Below, piece after piece: positions 22,107-32,698 of a stretch of DNA of 64,000 nucleotides (position 1 is the first letter of the stretch; every line of letters begins with the position of its first letter). Origin of the DNA: Solen grandis (taxonomy: Eukaryota; Mollusca; Bivalvia; Adapedonta; Solenidae); contig CM037782.1 in assembly GCA_021229015.1 (NCBI GenBank), positions 59,017,591-59,081,590 on the forward strand, given 5' to 3'. The notes under the pieces are model-generated. The model saw nothing but the letters and a program-made list of their open reading frames with translations. It had not been told where the DNA came from and did no database searches. The translations under genes were made by a program, and so were the position numbers.

Positions 22107-23860
22107 CAGGCTGTCAACTGAGTTTTGATCAAAATATAGGAAAAAAATAGGATTTTTTTTCTCAAAAATATAGGAGTTTTAGGCCATTTATTGAACAAAA
22201 TATAGGAATTTTCCAGTATAAAATCTTCACTCGGAGGCATTTGAAGTGTAAATCTACTTTATACTAATTGTTTAACAGTACTTGTTATAATCATTAAACT
22301 TGAATTTTACTTAAAGCAAATGTTTCTACAAAATTTTCAATGAGCAACATACACACTGCCCATCACCTTTTGCAGTGCTCCAGCCAGAAAGTTAATAGTA
22401 CAGGGTGCTTTAAGACTCAAAGTTTCACTGACTGGGAGGGGGGTTTGGGGGATCTCCCCCTATAAAAAATCAAAATTAGACCCTAAATTAGGTATCCTAG
22501 AGATTTCCAGAAGAATTTTTCTTCTTGTTCCAGTCAATAATGCCTTAATTAGGTGAAAATATATCTGCAGAACTCTTTGTATCAACAACCTTTGACCACA
22601 AATCTTCATTGTACTGCTGCTTTTTCAAGTTAAAAAGGTCTATGAAGCTGGAATTTCAGTTGCATGTAGCTCAGATAACTATAAAAGCAGGCATCTAAGA
22701 CTATTGCCACAGAAAATTATGAATTCAAGTTATTCTTCTTTATAATTATGTATATCATATTAGTAACTGTACATTTCTCCAGAGGATATGAAAAGGGCAA
22801 ATCTCCCTAAAAAAGAGTAGCAGTTGTATGTAAGATTTGTAAACGAACAGCATTTCTAATATCATTCAGAAAAATAAAGGAATTCCAAATCCATTGTTTT
22901 CTATTACATGAAAAGTTTTCATACTCTGAAATCTAAATTTATCTTTGGACACATGTCACCTGCTGAAGCATAATGGAAGATGTGTGACAGACATACAGAC
23001 AGGCAAACAACAGAAAGTGATCCCTTTGCGGTGACACAAAAAAAAATTTTCCCGGATATTCTACAGCTGGGATTATTTCAATTAAATTCCTAGAGACTCA
23101 GATTAAAATCCTTGTGTATAGAATTACTGTTTGGCAGTTTTTTCATTACAGATATTTCTCTAGTATCTCCAAGACCATTTAATAATTATTTCATATTGCA
23201 ATTATCAGAACTTTCATGTTATTGTCAATCTGACTTTGTTCTTCCTTAATAACTAATACTAATGTTATTGAAATATTATGCAATCTTATCTCAGTGCTGA
23301 ATTTATAGTTTCATATTGATTTTCAAACATTCATGTTTTAAAGGATAAACATTACTGAAGCTTTTAGACCTATTTTTGATTGCTGTAAACAAGATTTATC
23401 AGTGCAAGTAAGAATATGCCTTATATGCATATTACTAATCTGTCAGATGACTGGTTTTGGTAGTCAAAGATGGCCCCATCACCCCAAAGCAAAAGAACTT
23501 TTAACAACTAGGCCTAGCTGGGACATGTCTTAAAATTTGTAGTTTGGCAGACCCTGCATCAAAGATTCCCAAACGGATTATAAAGCCACATGTATATAAC
23601 TGCATCTTTCAAAGATTGAGATGCTCTGCCAGAAAAAGGACAGTTTTCTTAAGTTGAACTGCAGACTTGTAGTTATCTAGAGGCAGCAATATATCTATCC
23701 TTTTTTCATTATGACTTGCAACATTTTTTTTGTGCAAAAAATAAAGGAAAAAGAATCAAAATATAGGAAAACATAGGAAATATAGGAGGTTTTCAAAAAT
23801 ATAGGACTTCTTTAAAAAATATAGGAAAATATAGGAATATAGGAATCAGTTGACAGCCTG
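22107..23860 (+). mobile_element. 1.75-kb TIR DNA element with CAAATA duplication
   Basis: Inverted ends CAGGCTGTCAACTGA (22107) and TCAGTTGACAGCCTG (ending 23860), 15 of 15 matching. Perfect 6-bp target duplication CAAATA (22101-22106, 23861-23866). Next to both ends lie clusters of AATATAGGA in the same orientation (22132-22215 and 23757-23846). No transposase ORF, so it is non-autonomous. A 6-bp duplication fits neither hAT (8) nor Tc1 (2). A superfamily cannot be assigned from the ends alone. Confidence 0.82.
22945..23043 (+). repeat. Coreless GTGTCACCTGC element, inside the TIR element
   Basis: CATGTCACCTGCTGAAGC ... GACAGACATACAGACAGG ... GTGATCCCTTTGCGGTGACAC, a short version of the same family as 41602-42691. 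Confidence 0.6.
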
Positions 23861-24154
23861 CAAATATTATCTTCTTGCAATTTCATTGTTAACTTGATGT
23901 TTATAATAGCCAAAAGTTTGAGTAATACTCTTGAAATGCCGACACCTTGTATTTTTATTTTATTTCACAAGTCTCTTTCCAATGGGTACATATATTTGAA
24001 GTACATAAAATTGATAACCAAACAGGACAGTATTGTCCAAAATGAAACTAGGAAGAACATCTTCTACTGACAAGAAAGTTATTGTCTATTTATGGTTGGT
24101 TACAGATATAATGATGCAAAAATCGCATTAGGTTAATTTCTTGCCCTCAATTAA

Positions 24155-24388
24155 CCCTTTCCCTCATAGAGGACACCATGAAAAGACCTATGCGAACAGC
24201 ATAAAACCAGATCAGCCTGCGAGTAACTCGCAGGCTGATCAGGTTTTATGCTGTTCGCTGCTCCTCAGTGGTCTGGAAATGAGGATTTTCTAATTAAATT
24301 TGGTAAGGTTTAACTGTGATTTTCTGCAGATCAGGCTTTATGTAGTACCTATTGAGGGCGTCAAAATGAGTCTATATGAGGGAAAGGA
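24155..24388 (+). mobile_element. F1 MITE (copy 2), near-complete reference copy
   Basis: 234 bp between TTAA (24151-24154) and TTAA (24389-24392). TIRs are CCCTTTCCCTCATA and TATGAGGGAAAGG. It contains a 67-nt palindrome at 24192-24258: two 33-base arms around a single base, with only one A/A mismatch. TTAA target plus CCC...GGG ends is typical of piggyBac-type elements, and this is a non-coding derivative. Kolobok, another TTAA superfamily, is a possible alternative. Confidence 0.92.
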
Positions 24389-24392
24389 TTAA

Positions 24393-25165
24393 TAATTGTT
24401 TTGCCCGACTGTTTTTAAATGACACAAGCACATACTGTACTTTACATGGTCGCTGTGCTGAATATTCCGTACGGTATACAGGAATAACGGTGAGTTCTGT
24501 TCTGTATTGTGAAATATAGAAAAAAAAATAGAAATAATTACTAGCAGGCATGTACTGTTACAGTGATGATTGTGGATTGTTATGTAAGACTGGCCATTGT
24601 ATGGTTTCTAGACTATAGTCTTTTTCATTTATTTCTGTGATGGACATATTTTTTGTGTGATTATACATGTTGTTCTGCAACTGTTCAATTAAAATATTAT
24701 TTTTTCATTTCACATATTTCCTCAAATGTTTCAATTTTATGATGGTTTGAGTTTGTTGTTATTATTATGCACTTTAGACTTAGGGTCAAGTTGAAGTTGT
24801 TACATAAAATGTCACATTTGATTTTGAAAAATGTCACATTGATTTTGCCTCAGAAAGGGCCATTATCCTGTTGAAGAAAATTCTTTCTCGATCACTGCTT
24901 TAGGGTATGACCCTCTAATATTTCAAATGACCCCCAAATTCTGGTACAGAGGGTCAAGAAACACTTAAAATGTTCTTTTCCTGAAATAATTAAGTCTAAA
25001 CTGACAGCTTAGATTGGACCTAATGAGCTACCAGGCATACAAGCTTAATTGGTAAAATGAATTCATTTCAACATACAATATACATCACAATCAAGACATC
25101 ATAACTTGAACAAGTGCACGTCACACTACCTATCACTGCAACACCACACTCCATGTAGACAAATG
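24393..25165. other. Intergenic DNA, no gene seen
   Basis: No recognised features. Confidence 0.45.
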
Positions 25166-25169
25166 TTAA

Positions 25170-25403
25170 CCCTTTCCCTCATATAGACTCATTTTGACAC
25201 ACTCAGTAGGTACCACATAAAGTCTGATCTGCAGAAAACCACAGTTAAACCTTACCAAATTTAATTACAAAATCCTCATTTCCAGACCACTGAGGAGCAG
25301 CGAACAGCATAAAACCTGATCAGCCTGCGAGTTACTCGCAGGCTGATCTGGTTTTATGATGTTCGCATAGGTCTTTTCATGGTGTCCTCTATGAGGGAAA
25401 GGG
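25170..25403 (-). mobile_element. F1 MITE (copy 3)
   Basis: Same element in opposite orientation, TTAA on both sides (25166-25169, 25404-25407), 234 bp, palindrome intact apart from one change (GATGTTCGC). Confidence 0.92.
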
Positions 25404-25407
25404 TTAA

Positions 25408-26280
25408 GTATCACACACAGTATTCTGAGATCAAGCTGTCCAAATGCATACAGAAATATTCAAAAAGTGTCAAGGAATATTTACTTAGAGGTATGTTTAC
25501 TAGTGAGTACCATGTGATCAATAGTTACACAAAAGACATATAGGTTTGCTTGTGAGCAGCGTGTTCAGTAAACACTAACAGTTGCTCATGTTAGCAAATG
25601 GTTGTAAGTATAAGCTAAGATATAGCAGAGATGCAAAACGTTCATGTTATTGACTGTACAGATGGTTACCGAACACAGGCCTAGCCATGCAGCAGCAATA
25701 GAAATATATAGGTAGGGCTTAAATTTTCACAGCGAAAAAAACAAAACAAAACAAACTGGTATGGTGTATAAATAAACATGAACATTTCAGACTCTGTAAA
25801 AAGCATATACATGTTAAGACTTCTTTCTTCGGAAATATTTTTTTCTGAAATTGACAAAATATTATTGTCTAATTTTCAGAGGAGGATGGTGCAGGAAGCT
25901 GGCTCCAAATGAAGTTTATTTTCTGAACCACTTCACCGATGACTGAGCACAATACCAGGAAGCCATAAGCATGGGCACAATGTATATGGAGACAAAAGGA
26001 CTGCATGCAAAAACCTTGTATTTTATCAGTGTTTTTTGTGTGTTTTTTTTTTTTTCCTCTCCAGTTGTTTTTAAAGCCAATATTAAGTTATATTCCCATT
26101 GCCAGAAAGTACATTGTATGTTTTGCCATTTGAATGTAATTTTTTTTTTATTGAATTTTCTGAAGGAAAAAAAAAAAAGGTTCAATAAAATTTGGCCAAA
26201 AAGTGGTAAATTTTAAGGTTTTCTCACACAGGCAGGTATAACAAATGTTTTAATAAACTGATCAATGTATCATTAGCATA
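25408..26280. other. Intergenic DNA, weak terminal-exon candidate
   Basis: At 25860-25879 a pyrimidine-rich tract ends TTTTCAG, followed by short open stretches in all three frames and an AATAAA near 26184. This could be a last exon, but with all frames equally open it is weak. The rest is AT-rich with T and A runs. Confidence 0.25.
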
Positions 26281-26282
26281 TA

Positions 26283-27109
26283 CAGTAAAACCTTGAAACA
26301 TCGAACACCCAGGGGGACAAAATTTTTGTTTGGATAATAGGTAGTTCGCTGTTTCCGTATCTAAGGGTTTTGATAAAATATGTACATGTATGTGTTGTTG
26401 AATGTTCGTCATGTGTGTTATTGTATACAAGTACATATACATTGTATTTCACATATTTCGTATAATAAAGGATAACATAAAACTATTTATTTCTTTTTTT
26501 TTTATTTCCACTGTCTATAATAAAAAAACAAGAAAATTGTGAATATATATACATGAACGCATCGAAAGTAATTTACACACAAATACAGTGTACGTGTACA
26601 TTCACAGTAGGCCTACATACACAATTGTTGAAGACGTTATGACAAATTTATTTTAGTTTAACATAATCACTTCTTGAAAAAGTCTGTTATTGGTTTCTGC
26701 ACAGCGCTTTTGTGTTCAAAAGTAGCATGTAACAAAAACCTGATTACTTTAATCAAATAAATGCAAACAGAAGCATAGCTTGGCATGCCTAAAGGCAGGC
26801 ACGCGCCATGATTTACTCTTGCAAATTTGCGAATTACTCGCGTGTCAGACGGATACCTGTAAGTGTGAAAAATACCAAATCTGAGCTTGGGCCCACCGTG
26901 TGCCAATTGTTCGGATAATGAGGTGTGAATATCGTTAATTATCACACCAGCGGACTGCCAGGTGAGTTCGATAGTTCCAATTATGCAGATTCTAATTAAC
27001 CGCACTCGAATATATGTGTTTATATAAGGAATAGGTTGGGACTTAACTTACTGTTCCGAAAATCGGTAGTGTTCGGATAAAACCGATTCGTTAGAATAAG
27101 GTTTTACTG
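26283..27109 (-). mobile_element. pogo/Tigger-like Tc1-mariner element, relic
   Basis: Ends CAGTAAAACCTTGAAACATC (26283) and its diverged complement AGAATAAGGTTTTACTG (27109), flanked by TA (26281-26282, 27110-27111). Subterminal GTTCGGATAA / TTCGAACACC-like blocks recur at both ends. A minus-strand open frame (27005-26667, 112 codons) ends QKPITDFFKK, loosely like the C-terminus of pogo-group transposases, but no DDD motif is visible. Non-autonomous or decayed. Confidence 0.7.
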
Positions 27110-27111
27110 TA

Positions 27112-28362
27112 TTCCCTAGATTCACAGTCTTCTTCCTTATGTTTTCCCAAATTATAACAAACTGTTTGCAAATTCCCAATTTGAAGAGTACATGACTTCT
27201 CAAAACAGTGAAAATATTTGATACTTTAATTGTTGCTCAGGATCTGGCCCCCTATTCCAACCTTGCTCAGCACTAATTAAGTTATTTCAGAATCAAGTGG
27301 GTCCACAATCTGCCCATCTTGTTTGGAAAAGAAAGACAAATATGTCATTTCATAACAAATGAGGCAATTATTTATGTACATCATTTACATAGGATTTCAC
27401 TCAAAGAATTTCTGACTTGGAAGCGGTGTTATGTGTATAAGTCCTGTCTTAGTTCTTTTCCTCGTGTTTTCAGGTTTTGAAGCCCTGGAAAACAGAGCAG
27501 ACCCTGATCAGACAGATTCCTCTCAGAAGCTGTCTGCTCTGGGTCTCAGTCCATCATACAATTCCATGACTGATTGCTTCCAGGCCAAGTGCTCTAATGA
27601 CTGCGTCCACCTGACCAATTAAAAATCTCACTGATATTGGTCACTTATAATATCCAGCAGTCACATGTACGTTCAAAGTAAAGTATTAACGGTAGTATAA
27701 AACTTAATTAATATATAAAAGTTCATAAAAATTAATATACACACAATGTTTAAGCTGGCTGGTGACAATTGACATCTCAGGGCCATGCACAAGCCTGTGT
27801 ATGCGGGTATAGGTGCTACACATGTACACAATTACTCACCCATTGACATGTGTCCTGCCTATGTATGCTTTATATAACTATGTGCTGAATGCAATAATCT
27901 GAAAAAACAACACAATCACAACATGTGTACTGAAGCATATGCAATGTTCCCCCATCTAACGAGTTTACAGAAAAATAATGTGTAAGAAAAACCAAGAAAA
28001 TCTAGCATCTAGAAAATGCATGCAGACGGTAAGAAGCAAAGACTACGCAGTCAAATGACAACATGAAGACCAGTGCATGTACAACGTGTGGTATTTACTT
28101 TGTTTCCCATACAATTAAGACTTCAAATGACCCCATCTGGCTAATAAACTTTCAACAATAATATCAATCTTCAGATTCAATTATGTTTAATGCCATTTCA
28201 TATGCAGTTTCATGCCAATCATTAACTTACATTTCTGTTGGAATATGCATACATCATCTTTAAGTGACTGGCAACTTTTCTTCTCTTGTATTATGCAAGA
28301 ATTACAAAGACTTATGACTTAAACATAGTCTAGGTGTTAATGTTCATATTAAGGCCCTGTGT
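27112..28362. other. Intergenic DNA with an F2 palindrome fragment
   Basis: At 27495-27545 a solitary piece of the F2 palindrome (ACAGAGCAGACCCTGATCAG ... CTGTCTGCTCTGGGTCT) is present without TIRs. A 63-codon open frame through it is not a gene. Confidence 0.5.
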
Positions 28363-28908
28363 TCTTGGAAAACATATAAATATGATTTCAGGCCCTTTGA
28401 AAACATATAAGTATGATCTCAGGCCCTTTGAAAACATATAAATATGATCTCAGGCCCTTTGAAAACATAAGTATGATCTCAGGCCCTTTGAAAACATATA
28501 TAGTATGATCTCAGGCCCTTTGAAAACATAAATATGATCTCAGGCCCTTTGAAAACATATAAGTATGATCTCAGGCCATCTGAAAACATATAAGTATGAT
28601 CTCAGGCCCTTTAAAAACATTTAAGTATGATCTCAGGCCCTTTGAAAATATAAGTATGATCTCAGGCCCTTTGAAAACATATAAATATTATCTCAGGCCC
28701 TTTGAAAACATATAAATATGATCTCAGGCTCTTTGATCTCAGCCCTTTGAAAACATATAAATATGATCTCAGGCCCTTTAAAAACATATATTATCTCAGG
28801 CCCTTTAAAAACTTATGTTCTCAGGCCCTTTGATTTCAGGCCCTTTGAAAACATATAAATATGATCTCAGGCCCTTTGAAAACATATAAGTCTGATCTCA
28901 GACTTAAA
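28363..28908 (+). repeat. ~30-bp minisatellite, about 18 copies
   Basis: Unit AAAACATATAAGTATGATCT CAGGCCCTTTG, with frequent indels (units of 22-33 bp). ATCTCAGGCCCTTTGAAAAC is the most constant part. The array is 545 bp. Confidence 0.92.
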
Positions 28909-29259
28909 CTCAAATACCATACCCTCTAATATGATCATATTTGAGTGGAGTAAGTGGAGTAAATTACATCTAATGTATTTTAAAGCTCTGGGCTAATAAT
29001 TCTTTTCTCCTTTAAGAGGGATGTATTCCCTTCAGAAAATTTCTTGTTAACTAGCCTGTTAAAAGTGTTTCTAACATCATCATCATAATGCCTTTTAGGT
29101 CAGGCTAATACATGTATAAATTCACAATATATTTGTTTGATTGGATTTAACTTCTCTTTGACAGTATTACAGTTATTTGGTGACTTTTGTCTTAACATGA
29201 GAACAATATGCAGTAGTGCTGTCACAGTCTGCCATATCTGAGTTGCCATAGACAACTGA

Positions 29260-29822
29260 CCCTTTCCCTCATATAGTCTCATTTTGACACACTCAATAGG
29301 TACAACATAAAGCCTTATCTACAAAAACCACAGTTAAACCTTACCAAATTTAATTGTAAAATCCTCATTACCAGACCACTGAGGAGCAGCGAACAGCATA
29401 AAACCTGATCAGCCTGCGAGTTATCCCCCGCCTCCTTAATATATTGTTTCTAATGGCAGTTATTAACTATACAATTCATTTATAATATTTGCTATACAAG
29501 AAATAGCATTACTCTATTAATCACTAAGATTCGATCATGTTTCTTGGACTGGTAGGTCAATTAATGAAATCCTTTTAGATGTAGCAGACGAATAATCCGT
29601 TTGTATGAGATCACGTGGTCAGATGAGTTATGGGTAACATAGACTGACATAAAGTGTAAACACTAACAATTAAAACTCAAAGCATTCAGTGTTAAAAAAA
29701 ACTTTCAAGCAGAAAATCCGGGTTTTGCAAGCGCTGCAACTCAGAGATAAACACTCGCAGGCTGATCTGGTTTTATGCTGTTCACATAGGTCTTTTCATG
29801 GTGTCCTTTATGAGGGAAAGGG
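29260..29822 (-). mobile_element. F1 MITE (copy 4) with insertion at palindrome tip
   Basis: Both F1 ends are present (right flank TTAA at 29823; left flank mutated to CTGA). The element is split by ~332 bp exactly at the palindrome centre: the left arm ends GCGAGTTA near 29424 and the right arm resumes ACTCGCAGG near 29754. The inserted DNA has no recognised ends. Confidence 0.85.
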
Positions 29823-29888
29823 TTAAGTGGTATGATACCACACCTAGTCATATTATCCTGGCACCAGGCCAACCAGTCCTCGAACTAC

Positions 29889-30018
29889 CAGGGTTTTCCT
29901 TTGATATATTCCAATGTGGGATGTTATATAGATAAAGAGACAAATTTTGAAATATATGGGGGTCATTTATGCAATCTGAGGGTCAAATGGGCATTTTTGT
30001 GCACCAGAGAAAACCCTG
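29889..30018. mobile_element. ~130-bp MITE with CAGGGTTTTC ends
   Basis: Ends CAGGGTTTTCC and AGAAAACCCTG. The following AATTAC may duplicate the preceding AACTAC with one change. A second copy, with CAGGTTTTTCC and GGAAAACTG ends and the same interior (GAGACAAATTnTGAAATAT, GGTCATTTA), lies at 57960-58088. Possibly hAT-related; not assignable. Confidence 0.6.
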
Positions 30019-30275
30019 AATTACCCTTATATACTGTCAGCGCCGAGCAAGAAAGCTATACCGGTACCATTTTTTACAACCTTGGTAAGTCGCTGCCAAG
30101 AATTTCATCCATAGACAATTATAAACCCCTCGGTCACGGGGACTGGTATACACAATATATTGAGTACATAAGCTAATACAAATTTATACAGTATGTAACG
30201 AAGTACATCCTTTAAAGCTATAAATATAAAATAAAACCCTATCCAATGCTTTCACTACCAATCTTCAACATTTAA

Positions 30276-30450
30276 CCCATTACATGATAAATATTCATGT
30301 ACACAATTTATGACCTGATAAATATTTAATTTACTGAACTTTAAATTAAATATGAAAAATGGTCTTTGTGTAGAATCTGAACAACATTTTTATATTAGCA
30401 AAAGGATGAGACGTTGAGAGTCTAATCTAGTTGAGGCATCAATACACATC
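30276..30450 (+). mobile_element. F2 MITE, left half
   Basis: TTAACCCATTACATGATAAA (30272) and AAATATTTAATTTACTGAAC match the F2 left arm. The palindrome region is degraded and the right end absent. Confidence 0.65.
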
Positions 30451-31508
30451 TATCTATATGCGATAAAATGGTTCAAAAGAAAGCACTAAAGACTTACCTT
30501 AAATCAACCAGTATTTAAGACAACAAGCCAGCTCAATGTTCACAAACCATAAACAGCTTCAAGTGAAAAGAACACTATTAATCCTTATTACACTCAGAAC
30601 TAGTTACAAATTCCACAAAGCATTCACCAATCAAAGTATGTAGCGCGTAGCGGAAAGTATTATTGGAGAGACAGACGAAGCAGGTCCAATAAATATAATT
30701 GCCCTTAACTGCTAACAATAACTGTTAGTCCTTATCTTCAAAAAGAACACAATAATATGTCCTTGATCAGCATCAAGTTAGACCCATGTGGTGTACATAG
30801 CCGGTGAACAATAGCTTTGTCAATACTATACTCCTGTCTGCCAACAACAGCAGAAGTCTGATCAAATAAACGCCCCATCTCAATGATATTCATAACCTAT
30901 AACTGTTTAACCACACCTTGCTATTGATTGAACATGTCAGCCTGCTAGCAGCAAAAGATGAGCGGAGATCATGCGCTCGGAGATCATGTTAATAAATAAA
31001 GTAAACTCTGCAGGAATGAAAATGAAACAAGTACAAAACAAATAGAATGAAACCAACAAGTATAAAAATCATTTTCGATCGATACTTGGGACATTTTATT
31101 AAGATCAAGCTCAGATTATTTCAATACTGTTTGAATTTCTTGTGCAAGTTCCTCCCTTACAGCAACGTATGGTAGCTTTCAGTGATAGGAAAACTAAATT
31201 TGTGGATTCCGAAGTTTTAGTTTAAACTTTATATTCATTTTACATCGATTATATAACAAGTTCATACGACTTCAATCATTCTCAACGGCTTGGATGACAG
31301 TGTATGTGGTCATTATTGTGGGAGGAAACCGGAGCATCCAGATAAAACCCACCTGTCTGGACAGGCAACTGCTGTAACCTCTCACGTACGTCACCTGGGA
31401 TCAAAACCGTGATGTACTGGTGCAAAGCGAAGTGCATTTAACCAATATGTTATCCATACAGGCACTGAATCATTCTCTAGATTCAAGAATTTGGTCAGTG
31501 TCATGGAT
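30451..31508. other. Intergenic DNA, no gene seen
   Basis: No recognised family except a short block near 31315-31360 (GTGGGAGGAAACCGGAGC ... AAAACCCACC) resembling a repeat block common in marine invertebrates. A minus-strand GTAAGT at about 30493-30498 follows TTTAAG, but the sequence upstream has stops in all frames. Confidence 0.4.
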
Positions 31509-31512
31509 TTAA

Positions 31513-31748
31513 CCCTTTCCCTCATATAGACTCATTTTGACGCACTCAAAAGGTACTACATAAAGCCTGATCTGCAGAAAAACCACAGTAAAACCTTACC
31601 AAATTTAATTAGAAAATCCTCATTTCCAGACCACTGAGGAGCAGCGAACAGCATAAAACCTGATCAGCCTCCGAGTTACTTGCAGGCTGATCTGGTTTTA
31701 TGCTGTTCGCATAGGTCTTTTCATGGTTTCCTCTATGAGGGAAAAGGG
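31513..31748 (-). mobile_element. F1 MITE (copy 5)
   Basis: TTAA at 31509-31512 and 31749-31752. TIRs and palindrome present, with one arm change (CCTCCGAGT). Confidence 0.92.
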
Positions 31749-32116
31749 TTAAGCTCTCAAAAAATGTAAAATACTGCATGGAACAACCAATGAACTGTTT
31801 GCATGGTTTGCATGATGCTTTCAAGCCCAGGGAATCAAACTTACACATTTTCAACAGTAGCGCCATTAACTAAATATACTGCCATTTAAATATTAGTCAC
31901 AACAAAGACCATTAAGGTCCCCAGTTTTTTACCACCCTGTCCTCAATGAAATATGAGAAAGTGAACAAGGAACATTATCTAAAACAGGAGTCCATGAATA
32001 TGTACAACCAACGAAACCGACTTGCAAGAAAATTTAAATTAACAAAAGATTAATTATTTTACAGTATTAAAAATAGACTGAACCTTTTATTCCTGAATAA
32101 AGCAATATATACACTT

Positions 32117-32351
32117 AAGCATAATAGACTCATTCTGACACATAGGCAAACAGAGCAAACCCTGATCAGACAGCTCCTATAGGAGATGTCTGGTCAAGGT
32201 CTCCTGTTTGCTCATTCAATACTGTAGCTCAGTTTCTACACACACATCTTTGACAAAGAAAAAATCCAACATTTCATAAACCATTTAAATATTAGTCTAT
32301 TAATAGTCACAATGTCATAAATTTGTACATGAATATTCATGAGGTAAAGGA
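32117..32351 (+). mobile_element. F2 MITE
   Basis: Palindrome GGCAAACAGAGCAAACC ... GGTCTCCTGTTTGCTC with AGCTCCTATAGGAGAT centre (about 32146-32213). Right end TGAATATTCATGAGGTAAAGG followed by TTAA (32352-32355). Left end degraded. Confidence 0.78.
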
Positions 32352-32698
32352 TTAAAATAAGCTGAAGAATGAACAATTTTGTGTAAGGGAATAAGGGGAG
32401 AAATTTAATTGGGGGCTTGTTTTGAGGGCCTATTACAAAGTCCTGATAGCGTATAAATTACAATATATTCTACTTCCCATGACTCGCATAATATTGCTCT
32501 CTATAATTGGGCCCATTACGGACCATGTACCCTGATGTACAAATGCTGCTCACACTTCCTCCTGACTTTCTGACCCCTAAACAATGGGACTAAGAAGTGT
32601 AAGCTAATGAGTTTATTTGACTGCATCAGTTTCATTGATAGAGCAGCTGATTCTTCAGTCAAATAACTCCTACAAGCTGTCTGTGAATCATTTTATGA

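Larger units (their letters stand above)
29131..30147 (-). mobile_element. SINE S2 copy broken by two later insertions
   Basis: The tail part (29131-29258) and head part (29827-30147) match the S2 copy at 17013-17317. Between them sits an F1 MITE (29260-29822). The head part is interrupted again by a ~130-bp CAGGGTTTTC element (29889-30018). The tRNA-like head is decayed. Confidence 0.78.

Noticed and set aside
25880..25945. Possible last exon after TTTTCAG
   Set aside because: All three frames are briefly open, none resembles a known protein, and there is no upstream exon evidence.
26667..27005. 112-codon frame as a host gene
   Set aside because: It lies wholly between pogo-like terminal repeats and at best is a transposase relic.
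28363..28908. ~30-bp repeats as a CRISPR array
   Set aside because: No spacers; it is a plain minisatellite in an animal genome.
30493..30560. Minus-strand donor TTTAAG|GTAAGT
   Set aside because: The preceding sequence has stops in all frames and no acceptor partner was evident. A lone GTAAGT is expected by chance at this length.
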